Assembly: GCA_934047225.1 (NCBI GenBank) | Contig: OW204001.1 | Location: 6,742,201-6,806,200, forward strand | DNA length: 64,000 nucleotides | Origin: Ypsolopha sequella | Taxonomy: Eukaryota; Arthropoda; Insecta; Lepidoptera; Ypsolophidae | Direction: 5' to 3' | Shown here: piece after piece, positions 1 to 11,200 of the stretch | How positions within the stretch are numbered: position 1 is the stretch's first letter | Layout: each line of letters starts with the position of its first letter | Notes under the pieces: generated by a model | The model's database searches: none | What the model was told of the DNA's origin: nothing | The model's input: the letters and a program-made list of their open reading frames with translations, nothing else | Position numbers and translations under genes: made by a program

Positions 1-179
1 AAAATTGTCAAGTCAATGAGGGGTTTTCAAAGTCAAATTAAAAAAGAAAAAGTAGTACCCAATGACTCAATAGATGGCGCAGGCTGTACTAAAAGTGTCA
101 AAAAATGTCTTCCTGGCAACACTGTATTCTTTTGATTTTGATATTTCGTCTTTGCTTCGTTCATTTTTATGGTCAATCC

Positions 180-290
180 ATGCCTCACATGTATTATTGG
201 TAAGATCCATTGTTCTTTCCGTAATTAATTCTTAGGGAATCTGTGTGTTCCTATATTTTTACAATTAGCTACAACGCATGGGCTGACTAT
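180..290 (-). pseudogene. THAP zinc-finger relic, left arm
   Basis: Read on the minus strand from 290, the frame gives a Cys-x4-Cys pair, then CKN, a His-Arg-Phe-Pro motif, an in-frame stop and then RKEQW. This order (Cys pair, Asn, aromatic-Pro, Trp) is that of the N-terminal part of a THAP DNA-binding domain. The start codon is ATA rather than ATG and the distal Cys-x2-His pair is not in frame, so it cannot be functional. THAP modules of this kind occur in P-type and other DNA transposases. Confidence 0.5.
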
Positions 291-675
291 GTTGAAAGTT
301 GGATGAAATACCAAGCTATTTTACTAACGTAAGTTAGTAATATAGATAGAAAACAAAACAATATGCCTAAACACAACAAAATAGGAATGTCTTTGTGAAG
401 GGTGTTGTTGGATTTGACAATTGACTTGACAATTTTCATCTTGCTGCCCACAGATTAAAATATAATCTTTGCTTTTTGACACTTGAAAGCAGGGTAACGC
501 CATCTATTTTTGCCTCTGAAAGCTTGATCAAGGTCAGTCTGGAAAACCCCTCATTGTCAAATCCAATAACACCCTTCACAAAGACATTCCCATTTTGTTG
601 TATTTATATTGTGTTGTTTTTTTTCTATATTACTTACGTTAACAGCTTGGTATTTCATTTCATTCAACTTTAAAC

Positions 676-790
676 ATGGTCAGCCCATGCGTTGTAGCTA
701 ATTGTAAAATATAAGAATACACAGTTTCCCTAAGAATTAGTTACGGAAAGAACAATGGATCTTAGCAGTAATACATGTGAGGCATGTATT
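676..790 (+). pseudogene. THAP zinc-finger relic, right arm
   Basis: Mirror copy of the left-arm relic. It keeps an ATG followed by the Cys-x4-Cys start of a THAP finger (MVSPCVVANCK). A small deletion after the second Cys then brings in a stop. Downstream sequence still matches the other arm, including the codons around the Trp. Decayed; no product expected. Confidence 0.5.
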
Positions 791-955
791 GACCACAAAA
801 AAGAACGAAGCAAAGACGAAATGTCCAAATCAAAAGAATCTAGTGATGCCAGGAAAACATTTTTGACACTTTTAGTACAGGCTGCGCTATCTATTGAGCC
901 GTTGGGTACTACTTTTTCTTTTTTAATTTGACTTTGAAAACCCCTCATTTTTGAC

Positions 956-2104
956 ACCTCTTTCTCAACATTTCAAGTTAAAATGTATCACGTTGATTAT
1001 TATATTTTCGGTATTTTCTTCTGAATTTTTCTTTTTGTGATTATAGTTTTACAGATATCAGTTATTCTTATTATATTGTTGACATTAATTTTACGAGGTC
1101 GTACCTCTAAGCCAATAATTCAGGTTACAAATAGTCACAATCAAACCTGCATGCACGGACGGATGCGATTAATTGATTTTTTTTAATTAGCGTTTTTCCT
1201 TCAAATTTAGTGTTAAATAAGATTCCTAGATGGCATTGTCACATACATAGCAACGGAATCAAAGACAAAATTTGCACAGATTCCAAACAAACCAAAAACA
1301 ACTTTGACATTGAACATACTACGCTATACATTGCTACGGAACCTGAGGCTATTTGTCTGAGTACGTAACATATTTTATCTATTCCTTATTCTGAGATTTT
1401 ATCTATGGTGACATGGACAGTGACATCTGGTGGAAAGTCAAGAACTAAGAAAAAAAACAACGAAAAAAACGCTCATTAAAAATAAAAGTTGGCTTATATT
1501 TTTATTCCATCATCATGCGAAATATAAAAATAAGAAAGATTAAATTTTAAGGAAATAATAAGTGACACTATAATTAAGGGCTTGACTATCTATAACGAAA
1601 TTATATATATTTTTGGTTCTTGTGATATAGTGTATCTGGAGTCAAGAACCAAAACATAAGCAATTTTTAATTCCAGCATGTTCCATAGTGAGAGCAAAAA
1701 AAAATCGATGATCGGCGAAGCCATTTGCAAAAATTCATAGGGTGAAAGTTTGGGTGAAAATTTGTCTTTGATTCCGTTGCTAATGAACTATAAATATTAT
1801 TTTGATTATGATCTCGTCATTTGACAAAAATTTGGGGAAAATAATATTAAATACAGGGAGGAATAAAAAAAAAACTGGCAATCCAACAAATGTCAAATTT
1901 CTGAGTGACGTGAAGTGCGACGACGGACGACGGCACGATAGGTCAAGGGTGGCTTCTTTGGGCGCTCGTGTGTGGCTTATCTAAATAGAAAATGTAAATT
2001 AAATTACTATCATGAGTGCAAATATCATTACGAGATTAAGCTTGTTACTATACGTTTCATGACCAGTTAATATTTGGCACCCATTAAGTCAAAACGTACA
2101 GCAA
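956..2104. other. Region upstream of MMD exon 1, with one MITE
   Basis: A MITE-like element with about 21-bp inverted ends (GCAACGGAATCAAAGACAAA at 1250 and its reverse complement ending at 1780) occupies 1250-1780. A short hairpin built on GGTTCTTG...CAAGAACC lies at about 1614-1655 inside it. The remaining AT-rich sequence should contain the MMD promoter and 5' UTR. I see no clear TATA box or other promoter motif. An in-frame TGA lies about 45 bp before the chosen ATG. Confidence 0.5.
1250..1780. repeat. MITE with ~21-bp terminal inverted repeats
   Basis: GCAACGGAATCAAAGACAAA at 1250-1269 recurs in reverse complement, ending at 1780. No coding capacity is visible between the ends. The family is not recognised. 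Confidence 0.6.
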
Positions 2105-2269
2105 ATGGGCGACTTTATAAGATTGTTTTCTGTGATAATTATGAAATTTAAATCTAAGTTGAATGAAAGTAAGATTTATTTCAAGTATGATCTGCCTTGG
2201 GAAAAAATTAAGGGCGTGAAGTGGATGAATGAGCGGGCCACATCGAATAAAGCCTACGTTCCGACCTAT
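2105..2269 (+). CDS. MMD: MMD exon 1
   Basis: Encodes residues 1-55, the cytosolic N-terminus ending [16 protein letters not shown]. The donor is GTAAGT at 2270. It joins in phase 0 to exon 2 ([11 protein letters not shown]), restoring the conserved Y-x-x-x-A/V-N-x-x-TH run. Confidence 0.9.
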
Positions 2270-5200
2270 GTAAGTATCACTGTCTGTGTCGCTCTATTTA
2301 TAGATATTTTTTAAAATAAAAATACTATTTTAACGCACGTGTAGGTCTTGATCGGGATAAAGGTACTTTGTCATCGGGATATTTGAGAACATAGAAAGAA
2401 TAAGTTCTCGGATAATTTTCCTAAATTCAAGTTTTCAAAATGATTCTGTCTTAATTTAGTCTTGTTCATTTCATCGTTAGGTTCAGGCCTTGAAAGCTAA
2501 TTGTGCTCCTTGTAATGAAACCTCTCTGTCTATATAATGTGTATCTAAGACATTACTCGAAAATTACTGAGGCATTATAGTTGAAGCAGCAAAAACCATC
2601 AAAGAATTTATTCGTATTTTATCATTGTTGTTGACTGACTTGCTGCTCCTATTTTCATTCAATATGGGTGAAAAGTGGGCCTGAAGATTTTTGTCTGATA
2701 GTACCTAACTGCAGTATAACACTGAGATCTTTGAGAAAATAAGGAAAACCTTTGATAATAATTTTTCTAACCAACATTTAGTATTAAGTGGAGCGTCTTC
2801 AAGGATATTCTTATTTTATTACTGTTTCTCACTGCTGCAGCAAAATCTGGCTAATCTACAAAGTTAAAGAAAATTATTAGAAAGTTAATTTCTAGAAAGA
2901 AAATTGAGAGGGGCATACCCCGCACTCCCCCTCCCGCTAATTAATTACTCGTGAAATTTACTAGTACTACATTTACTATACTATTTTGGGTTTGGGTTGG
3001 TTAAACTATATGGTGGGCAGCTACTTATATTGCCTCAATCAGCATATTTAATGAAGTTCAAAAAGTAATTAGAATTAGATAATCCTTCCTTGTATGCTTT
3101 AAAAAGATATATTTTATTATAAAGCATATTTTTTAAATTCAAGTACTTATTTGGTCCTAACTATTTTTATTTTTATTATTTTCCCGAAAAAATTTCTTTC
3201 ATAAAAATTTATTAAAATAAGTTATTTCCATATAATCATGGAAATCTTTCCTCCTGTTTTAAAAGCTGGGCACGCACCTGCTTCTGTATTTCACAGCCTC
3301 ATAACTTATGAACTGGTAAAGATAAATACTTAAAATTTAGCACCAAAGTTGCATTTATTTGCAAAAATTTCACACAGTGCAAAAAAATTTAAAAAATCAT
3401 AATTATTCAAAATATTGCCACAATTTCCTAAAACTTCAATATGGGTATCAAATACTACAAAGCAGATTGTAAAAATATATTATTGTGTTGTAATTACTTA
3501 CCCAGATCTAGAGTTTATTAAGAGAAAATCTCGAAAAATTGTACCCATTACCTCTGAAACTAAGGGACCAAAAAAAATTTAAAAAATCTCAATTCAAATT
3601 CAAATGATTTATTTCGTAAAGTAGGTATACAACTCAAATTGAATCTTATAAAAAAAAATATTAAATAGAATAATAAATGTTTAAAATAAAATTATGTGAC
3701 AATTTCTGGAAAACTAGAGATAATTTTTTTAGCACAAATGAAAAATTAAAAAAGTATTTATATGTTTCTTTATAGCAAAATCTAACACTTTTGAATCTTT
3801 TGATAGTCTAAATATTAATTTAGATTGAAAAAAGCGTGAAATCACATGACGCCTTCACGAGCGTTCAGTATATGCATTACCGGCTAGTATATCAAGGAAA
3901 AATATAGCAGTTAAAAATTCATAAAAACAAAAAAGAACAATATTTTTTTTTATCATGAACTCTAGGTGCGCGAGTCTGAATCGCACTTGACCAGTTTTTT
4001 TAATAATATTCAACAGTGGCGTGCACAGAACTTTTTGCTGGAAAAGCAAGCAATTGGTCAAGAATAACAATAAAAAAGATATGAAAAAATTTAAATATCA
4101 CTTTGAATAAAAAAAGTTTGTATAGGAAATTTTCACTCTAGGGTAGACATTGTCTACCCTGGCGTCATACAATTTTTTTTTTTCAAAGTGGTATTTAAAT
4201 TTTTTCATTTTTTTTTATTGTTGTTCTTGACCAATTGTTTGCTTTTCCAGCAAAAAGTTCTGTGCACGCCACTGATATTCAATCAAATTATTTGGGCATG
4301 ATTTAAAGATACTGATAATCTATTAAATACGAGCCAAAAAATATAAGAAATCACTATATTTTTTTATCCAATATAAAAATGAACCAATACTAGCGGTCGT
4401 TCCGCAGCAGCGTTATTCGCAGCCACTCGCAGAAACCCCGTTTTTCTCGCCAACTTTAAAATACGAACTTGCGGGAAATCATGATTTAAAATTTTAAAAA
4501 GTGCGATTCAACTAATCTTGTATCTAAGGAACGGCGAATAAAAAAATAGAATACAAAAACGTAAGATTTTTCTTAAGAATCGTCAATATTGAAGAAAAAA
4601 AAATTGAAGCTAAACGTACATATTTATAAAAAAAATAACAATGGCATAAAAATTGTTCAAAAGAAGGAAATATATAACATTTTAATATTATCTAAAAGTG
4701 CGATTCAACTAATCTTGTATCTACGGAACGGCGAATGAAAAACCAGAATACAAAAACATAAGATCGTAAATATTGAAGAAAAAAAAATGGAAGCTAAACG
4801 TACATATTTATAAAAAAGATAACAATTACATAAAAATTTGTTCAAAAGAAGAAAATAAATAACTTTTTAATATTATCTTGCGATTTTGCACTTTTGTTTT
4901 TTTTTTATTATTGAATACAAATTTACAAAAGTTCGTGCATTGATACGTAAAATTTACTTTCACTTGAAACTCTTGACAGGCAATTTGGCGCTTCGGTCCA
5001 GCCAAGCATTATTACAAAGTGAGAAATCCTCTCTGCTGCTACATTTGAACATGGAATTGAAATAATATCAGCAAAGTTTGGCTTGTTTGATGCCGAAAAT
5101 AATTTGTACCATACTTCGTAAACTGACGGTTTTTCAGGGCTTTCTAGGGCTTTCTATTTCCATATATTTCTTTTTCTATTCTTCTCAATATGGATCCTCG

Positions 5201-8200
5201 AAAAGTGGGCAGTGTCGTGCCTAGACCTTTTCGCTGGAAAAACAAAGACATTAGTAAAAAATATGAAAATAATAAAAAAATAATTTGAAAAAAAAAATTG
5301 TGTTGCGCCAAGGCATGCTAGCATGCCCTAAAGCAGACATTTTCATAAATTTTTTTTTTTCAGAGTCGTTTTCTTTTATTTTTATATTTTGTTACTAGTC
5401 AAACTTGACATTGTCTTTGCTTTTTCAGTAAAAAGTTCCAGGCACGCCACTGAAAGAGGGATATTTGGCGTCCCTGAGACATCTCTTCTAGGGTCACAGA
5501 AACGGTCATGAGGGAATTTCCTAAAGTTTTAGTTTTAGAATATTCTAAGCTTTTAGCGTATAATTACGGCATTCAAGGAACTTGTGTCCAAATTACATGG
5601 TCCTAGGTCCAACCGTTTGGTCCAGGCGTTGGTAGATTTGTGATTCAGGATATTATTTTATTAAAAAGATTCCGATGTGCCTGCCATTGGGTGCGGTCAT
5701 CAGATCACAATGAACTACTTATTCCCACTATAAACACCCACGTTTCGGTCATGACCCTCACTCAACAAATGAATAAACGTCAAAAATCGTGGTGAAAAAT
5801 TGGTTGTCAAACGTGATCTTGCAGCTAACTTCAGGCCACTCACTATACTCCACCCCACCATGGTATGTACTACTATGGTGGTTGGTTTATTCTGCTTATT
5901 TACATGAATGAATGAATAAATATGTTTATTTCAAAGATAACTTAATCTAAATACATCCCACAAAACCAAGTAGAAATTTGGTTTGTCTGTGGGGAGGGAG
6001 TCGCACTTCTTTTTCTATAAATTAGATAGTTATGTACTAAATTATAAGTAGTTAGGTACATTAATAGTAAATAATAAAATGCTATTTTAATCTGTCAATG
6101 TTTTCATGTTTTGTAAAAGGTAGTAACATAACCGACTTACTCACGATAGCCGAGTGTGATTATTTTTTTAAATCTGATGACCACACTCATAGTTTATAAA
6201 CGGTCAGCATGTAGTCAAAAAATTCCATTACTAATCTCTTCCGTGAACCCAGGTGGAGAATGTTGCCAACGTGTGCACGCACGCGCTGTGCGTGGCGCCG
6301 GCGTCGCTGGGCGCGCGGGAGCTGGTCACGCGATCTGGCAATGCGCCGCAAGCCATCGCCGCTGCGGTCTACGGGCTGGCGCTCTGTCTGCTGTTCGCAG
6401 TCTCCACCATCTTCCATTCGGTCTGCTGCAGTAGAGGAGAGACGTGAGTGTACTTGTGGGGTTGAGTACAAGCCTTTCTAACGTTATGCTAGGGCTACAC
6501 CTGCGTCTTGCGTTAAGAAAGAAAGAAAGAACGGAATTTATTGCCAAAAAAATACAGTAAAAAATAAAAATAAAACAAGATATTATAATACTAACTTACA
6601 TTCTAACAAATTAACCAAGAAGGCAAGTAACTTACAAAATAAATTACTTATACATAAAGTGTTACATGGTTAACCATACATCCTTAAGCTAGCATACATT
6701 GAACAGCTTTTGTTTGGCTCAGCATTTGCTGTCGGAAACTTGTTGAGAGTTCCTACAGCGCTGATTTTCAGCGAGCCCCTTTGTTTGGATACGTTTAATG
6801 TTTGTTTTGGGTCATTTTGCAGCGGGCGCTCTAGTTAGGTTATTACAGTAAAGTTAAAATCTAGTATGTGTCTAAATTAAGAATAGGACTGTCACTGCAG
6901 TTATCTGCGGGTTTGACCACATTCTAAATTGAGACGCATAATATATCTTAGCGGGCTATTACGCAGGTGTAGCCCTAGCATTATAATTGGGGATCCACAC
7001 TGCCAAATTGTACCTGTAGATGGCGCATTGTCGATCCGGCCACGAAAATCTGCAGTACATTGTTATGGTTTTTGCGTAGCTTTTTTTAGTGATTTTCGAT
7101 TATTTTTTTGGAATTATGTCTTTGTGTGCCGTATCAGGTTGCTTTAATAATGGTGTTAATTTATTCCCGAAAAATCCAGTATTAAAACTGAATAACATAA
7201 TACAATAACAAATTTATAACATATTGGAACACAGGTGATACAGGAAATAAAAAAAACGCGAGATTTTGCAGAAAAACAGTAGGAAAACCAGAACACACAC
7301 AACAACAAAGTTTGACATAGCGCCATCTGTATTTAGCTTTGCCTGTGGATCTTCATTAAGATTTTGATTTCGTTATGTATGTAAAAAGAAACGAGGTAGT
7401 ATCCATATAAATAGCGATATGTAAATGTTATATCCGTATTTTGATTATAACGCGTTATTGAGTAAATTTGAGTATTGGGGTTTTGCCAAAATGTTTTAGT
7501 CGAAAGACCAGTTGTTTATAGTACGTTTCAAATACCAAGGCCCCATTGCACTTTAGACGGTCATTAGGCGTTAACAATAGGATTAGTGATAACAAAAGAT
7601 ACCTGACCAGATACGCGTGCCAATTTGAAGTGCTCCAAATTAGATAACAAAAGGCAAACATTATGAGCCCCATTGTTTCTAGTGCAATAGGGCCTTGGTA
7701 TTTGAAACGTACTTTATCTTTTGTTATCACTAATCCTATTTTAACGCCTAATGACCGTCTAAAGTGCAATGGGGCCTTGGTATTTGAAACGTACTATACC
7801 TATAGTGGGACCTGATGCCTTATTGTCTAACTTCAACATCTATCGCTATTGCTTTCAAAAGTACGCGTGATTGGCTAGAAGTGATGAGTCACGTCATTTC
7901 TAGCCAATCACGTTACCTTTAAAGCAACAGCGATAGACGATTTCATGACTATTTCCTTATACAATCGCACCTCTGATTGATATTTGTATACCTATTACGT
8001 ATCAAGGAAAAGGGACCCTTCGTGTTTTTAAGGGACGCTCGGATCTAGCTGCTAACTAGATACAGGTAAAACCTGCTGGATTGGCGGCTGGATCCTGTCT
8101 TCTCGTTAGGGTTCCCAACCCTCCCAGATTGCCCGGGAGACTGGGAATATTGTTAAACCCCCCAAGCTCCCGGGATGCAACAAATTCTCTGGATTTTCTA

Positions 8201-11200
8201 AAATAAAATAATTGTCATTAACGGAATAGATAAATCGCGCGAAATAAATAATTTAATAACGAAATAAATTTTGAATTTTCATGTAAATCTTTTATGATTA
8301 TGTGCCTAAAAACCGACAAATATTAAATGAAATAGATAACAGCTAAGACTCACTATTATTTATGCGAGAAAAACTCGACGTTTCGGTCAACTTAAGACTG
8401 ACCGTCATCAGGCTTCGCGAGGTGCTCGGAGCACATAATGCTCGGTTGTTTTTCTGGCATAATAGTGAGCATTAGCTGTGTTATCTATTTCGTTATGATG
8501 GACACTCACCCTAATTTTCGTGATATAAATATTAGATGCTTCTACAAAGCAATGTAAATATAGATTAAAAAATTAACTTTCATTCAATTGCCCACCGATT
8601 TGTTTAAATCTCCCGGGTCGGTTCCTTCGAGAGTTGGCAACCCTACTTCTCGTCGTCACATTTTACTTATGATTTTAAAATGACCTGTGGCATAAACGTC
8701 AGTCGCTTAGAGTAGAGCAAAGTGCATAACTTAACTTTGTATTTCTTGTTTAGAAGTTAAAAATTTAAAAACATTTTGGTATGTCGCAATTGACGCCAAT
8801 AGTTCAGTATTAGTGAGGTTTCTAAAGCATCAGTTTGAAATTTAATGCACAATCAGTCATGATCTTGTCCAAACAAAGTTAAAACAGCATTTTAAGTTGA
8901 TTTTGAGAAGATCATGACTAATTGTACATACAATTTCAAACTCATGCTTTATAAACCTCCCAATACTGAACTAATGGCGTCGAATGCCACAAACCAAAAT
9001 GCTTTTCAATTTTAAATTTCTAAACAAGATAAAGAAAGTTAAGTTATGCACTTTGCGCTAAGCTACGACGTTTAACCTTAAGGGCGCACCGAGCGTTTGC
9101 CTTTGTCTCTGTCTTTTTCTTTACGTGTAAAGAGTAAAGATAATAACCAAACTTTTGCACTTGTTCAATGTTTTTCGATGTTATATTCATTATATTGTTC
9201 TTAAATAGAAAACTATCGTGTATAAACGCTCCAGTCATCTATGTACTTTATTTTAGTAAATAAATCATAATATCAAATTACTTATTTATATAAAAAAGTA
9301 GGGAAATAGAGGAAAAAATTACTCGAAAAGAGGTAACTTTGTGAATTTATTCTATCAAGCCACTTTATCAAATTGTGTTTCCATCGTGTATACAGTCTAG
9401 TATATATACCTAAAAGTACCAATATATTTCCCTAGATTTTAATTTAATTGTTTACTACTTCAAACAAGGGTTATAAAAATGTTTTTGACTGTGTAAAAAG
9501 CTCGGTGCGCTCTTAACAAGCAAGTATGCTTTTCGCAGAACGCAACGTACTGACTTTGGTGCAATTTGCACGGGATGAGGTAATGTAATACTCATAAATG
9601 CTAGTATGGACTTTGTAACTGTTGTCAAATGTCATTACAACTACAACAGTGATTTATATGATGGATTACAACAAAACATCATTTTCAACAGTCGTACACT
9701 TAAGGCTATATGCGAAAAAAATACGGGTGTTTCTTTTCTGTGTATTTCATGAAATACACGGATACTAGTAATAGTTTTCTGGTATATGCATTTTGACTAT
9801 ATAATCTAAGGTTTTGAAATTGGAAAACATGTTTGGATAAATTTTCCTTGATAGAAATAATTGTTGAAATGAGGTCTTCAAACACACTTTTTCTCCTCGT
9901 TTAGCGAATAGGAACCGTATACAGAACTCAAACATATTTTATTAGGTGTGTTTCAACAATATCTAGAGATTTTATATTTGAAATTTTGCTAGCTATTTTA
10001 GTTTTTTTAATAAAAAAAATAAAACCAACTTTTTTTCCCTTTTGCCCTGAATCCGCCCCTCTCGCACTGTGCGATTTTTCGCTTGGAGTGACAGTGACAA
10101 AAATAAAATTCGCATAGCCTCTTAAGACGAGTTCCGGCATTGTAGTTATTGGTTGAGCACCATGGGCTTACCTAGGTTTTAGTTTCGGGGGTGGGTTCAA
10201 GAAAATAAAACGACAAAAAGAGCATGAAATAAAATTGATTCATGTTATGTTCGTAAACCCTCCCTGGCTACGCCCATGTTGAGCGCATAATCTGCTTGAA
10301 AATATAGTTAAGGGCATGGGTGACCCGAGATCGAGCACCGCATTAAGTAGAACTGAACTCAATGACGTTTTATTATTGTTTAAAATAGCGCCCTCTTATC
10401 TTAGCCGTGGCTGCTATACGAGCACGCACGCGTCGATTAGATAAATTTGACAGATAACATCGATAAATTCTAAACGATAACCCTTATTGTATGCGTGACA
10501 AAACAATGGTTCTGGCATAATAACAGCGTTGTAGTTTACTTACTGGCTGCAACACATGCTGAGTCAGGGCCATTTTACCCAGCACTTCATTTTGTTTTGT
10601 ATCTAAAATGTGTTTGAAACTTCATTTTGTTTTGTATCTAAAATGTGTTGGAATTAATTTGTTGATAGTGCTGAGTAAATAAAGATTATATCTATCTATC
10701 TATTGCAATAAAAGAAGAGTTACATTTTTATTTATCGAATCGATGTCGAGTCGATAGCGAGTTCATGCTAGGACTGCTACGAAAACCAAAATATCACACG
10801 CTCTTGAAAAACTGAGATAATATTAATAACTCTGCTTCTAGTTGAAATAAAATCACGGTTTTTTCAAGTAATAATTTTAACAAATTTTGTAAAGAAAAAG
10901 CCTTATTATTCAGATTTGTATGAAACAATGATAAAAAGTCAAAAATAGAGCGTTACAAATTTAATGAATCAATTGACTCGGTTTGCTTAAACTTACTTCA
11001 TAAACGTTGGAAGAGCATAAATAATATAATGAAATAATGAATCAATTGATTCGGTTTGCTCAAACTTACTTCATAAACGTTGGAAGAGCATAAATAATAT
11101 AATGAAATAATGAATCAATTGACTCGGTTTGCTCAAACTTCATAAACGTTGGAAGAGCATAAATAATATATTGAAATAATGAATCAATTGACTCGGTTTG

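Larger units (their letters stand above)
12..955. repeat. Long inverted-repeat element with THAP relics in both arms
   Basis: The left arm (about 12-437) is the reverse complement of the right arm (about 550-955). Both outer ends read GTCAA...ATGAGGGGTTTTC inward. The arms share the run from the GTACTACTTTTTC motif through to the TTCACAAAGACATTCC motif. The loop of roughly 100 bp contains no recognisable gene. Each arm carries a degraded copy of the start of a THAP zinc-finger coding sequence (see separate entries). This suggests a non-autonomous derivative of a THAP-encoding DNA transposon folded back on itself. The left end lies close to the window edge, so the target-site duplication cannot be judged. 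Confidence 0.75.
2270..6252 (+). other. MMD: MMD intron 1
   Basis: AT-rich intron of 3983 bp. Contents: unassigned AT-rich DNA to about 3270; a decayed lepidopteran GGTTCCGTA-family repeat at about 3280-3995; a hairpin MITE at 4014-4274; an imperfect tandem duplication at 4496-4876; a related MITE at 5210-5452; and a LINE 3' end on the minus strand at about 5905-6105. No exon-like frame was seen. Confidence 0.7.

Noticed and set aside
1802..1984. 60-codon plus-strand frame just upstream of MMD exon 1
   Set aside because: Low-complexity translation, no splice link to exon 1 and no family match.
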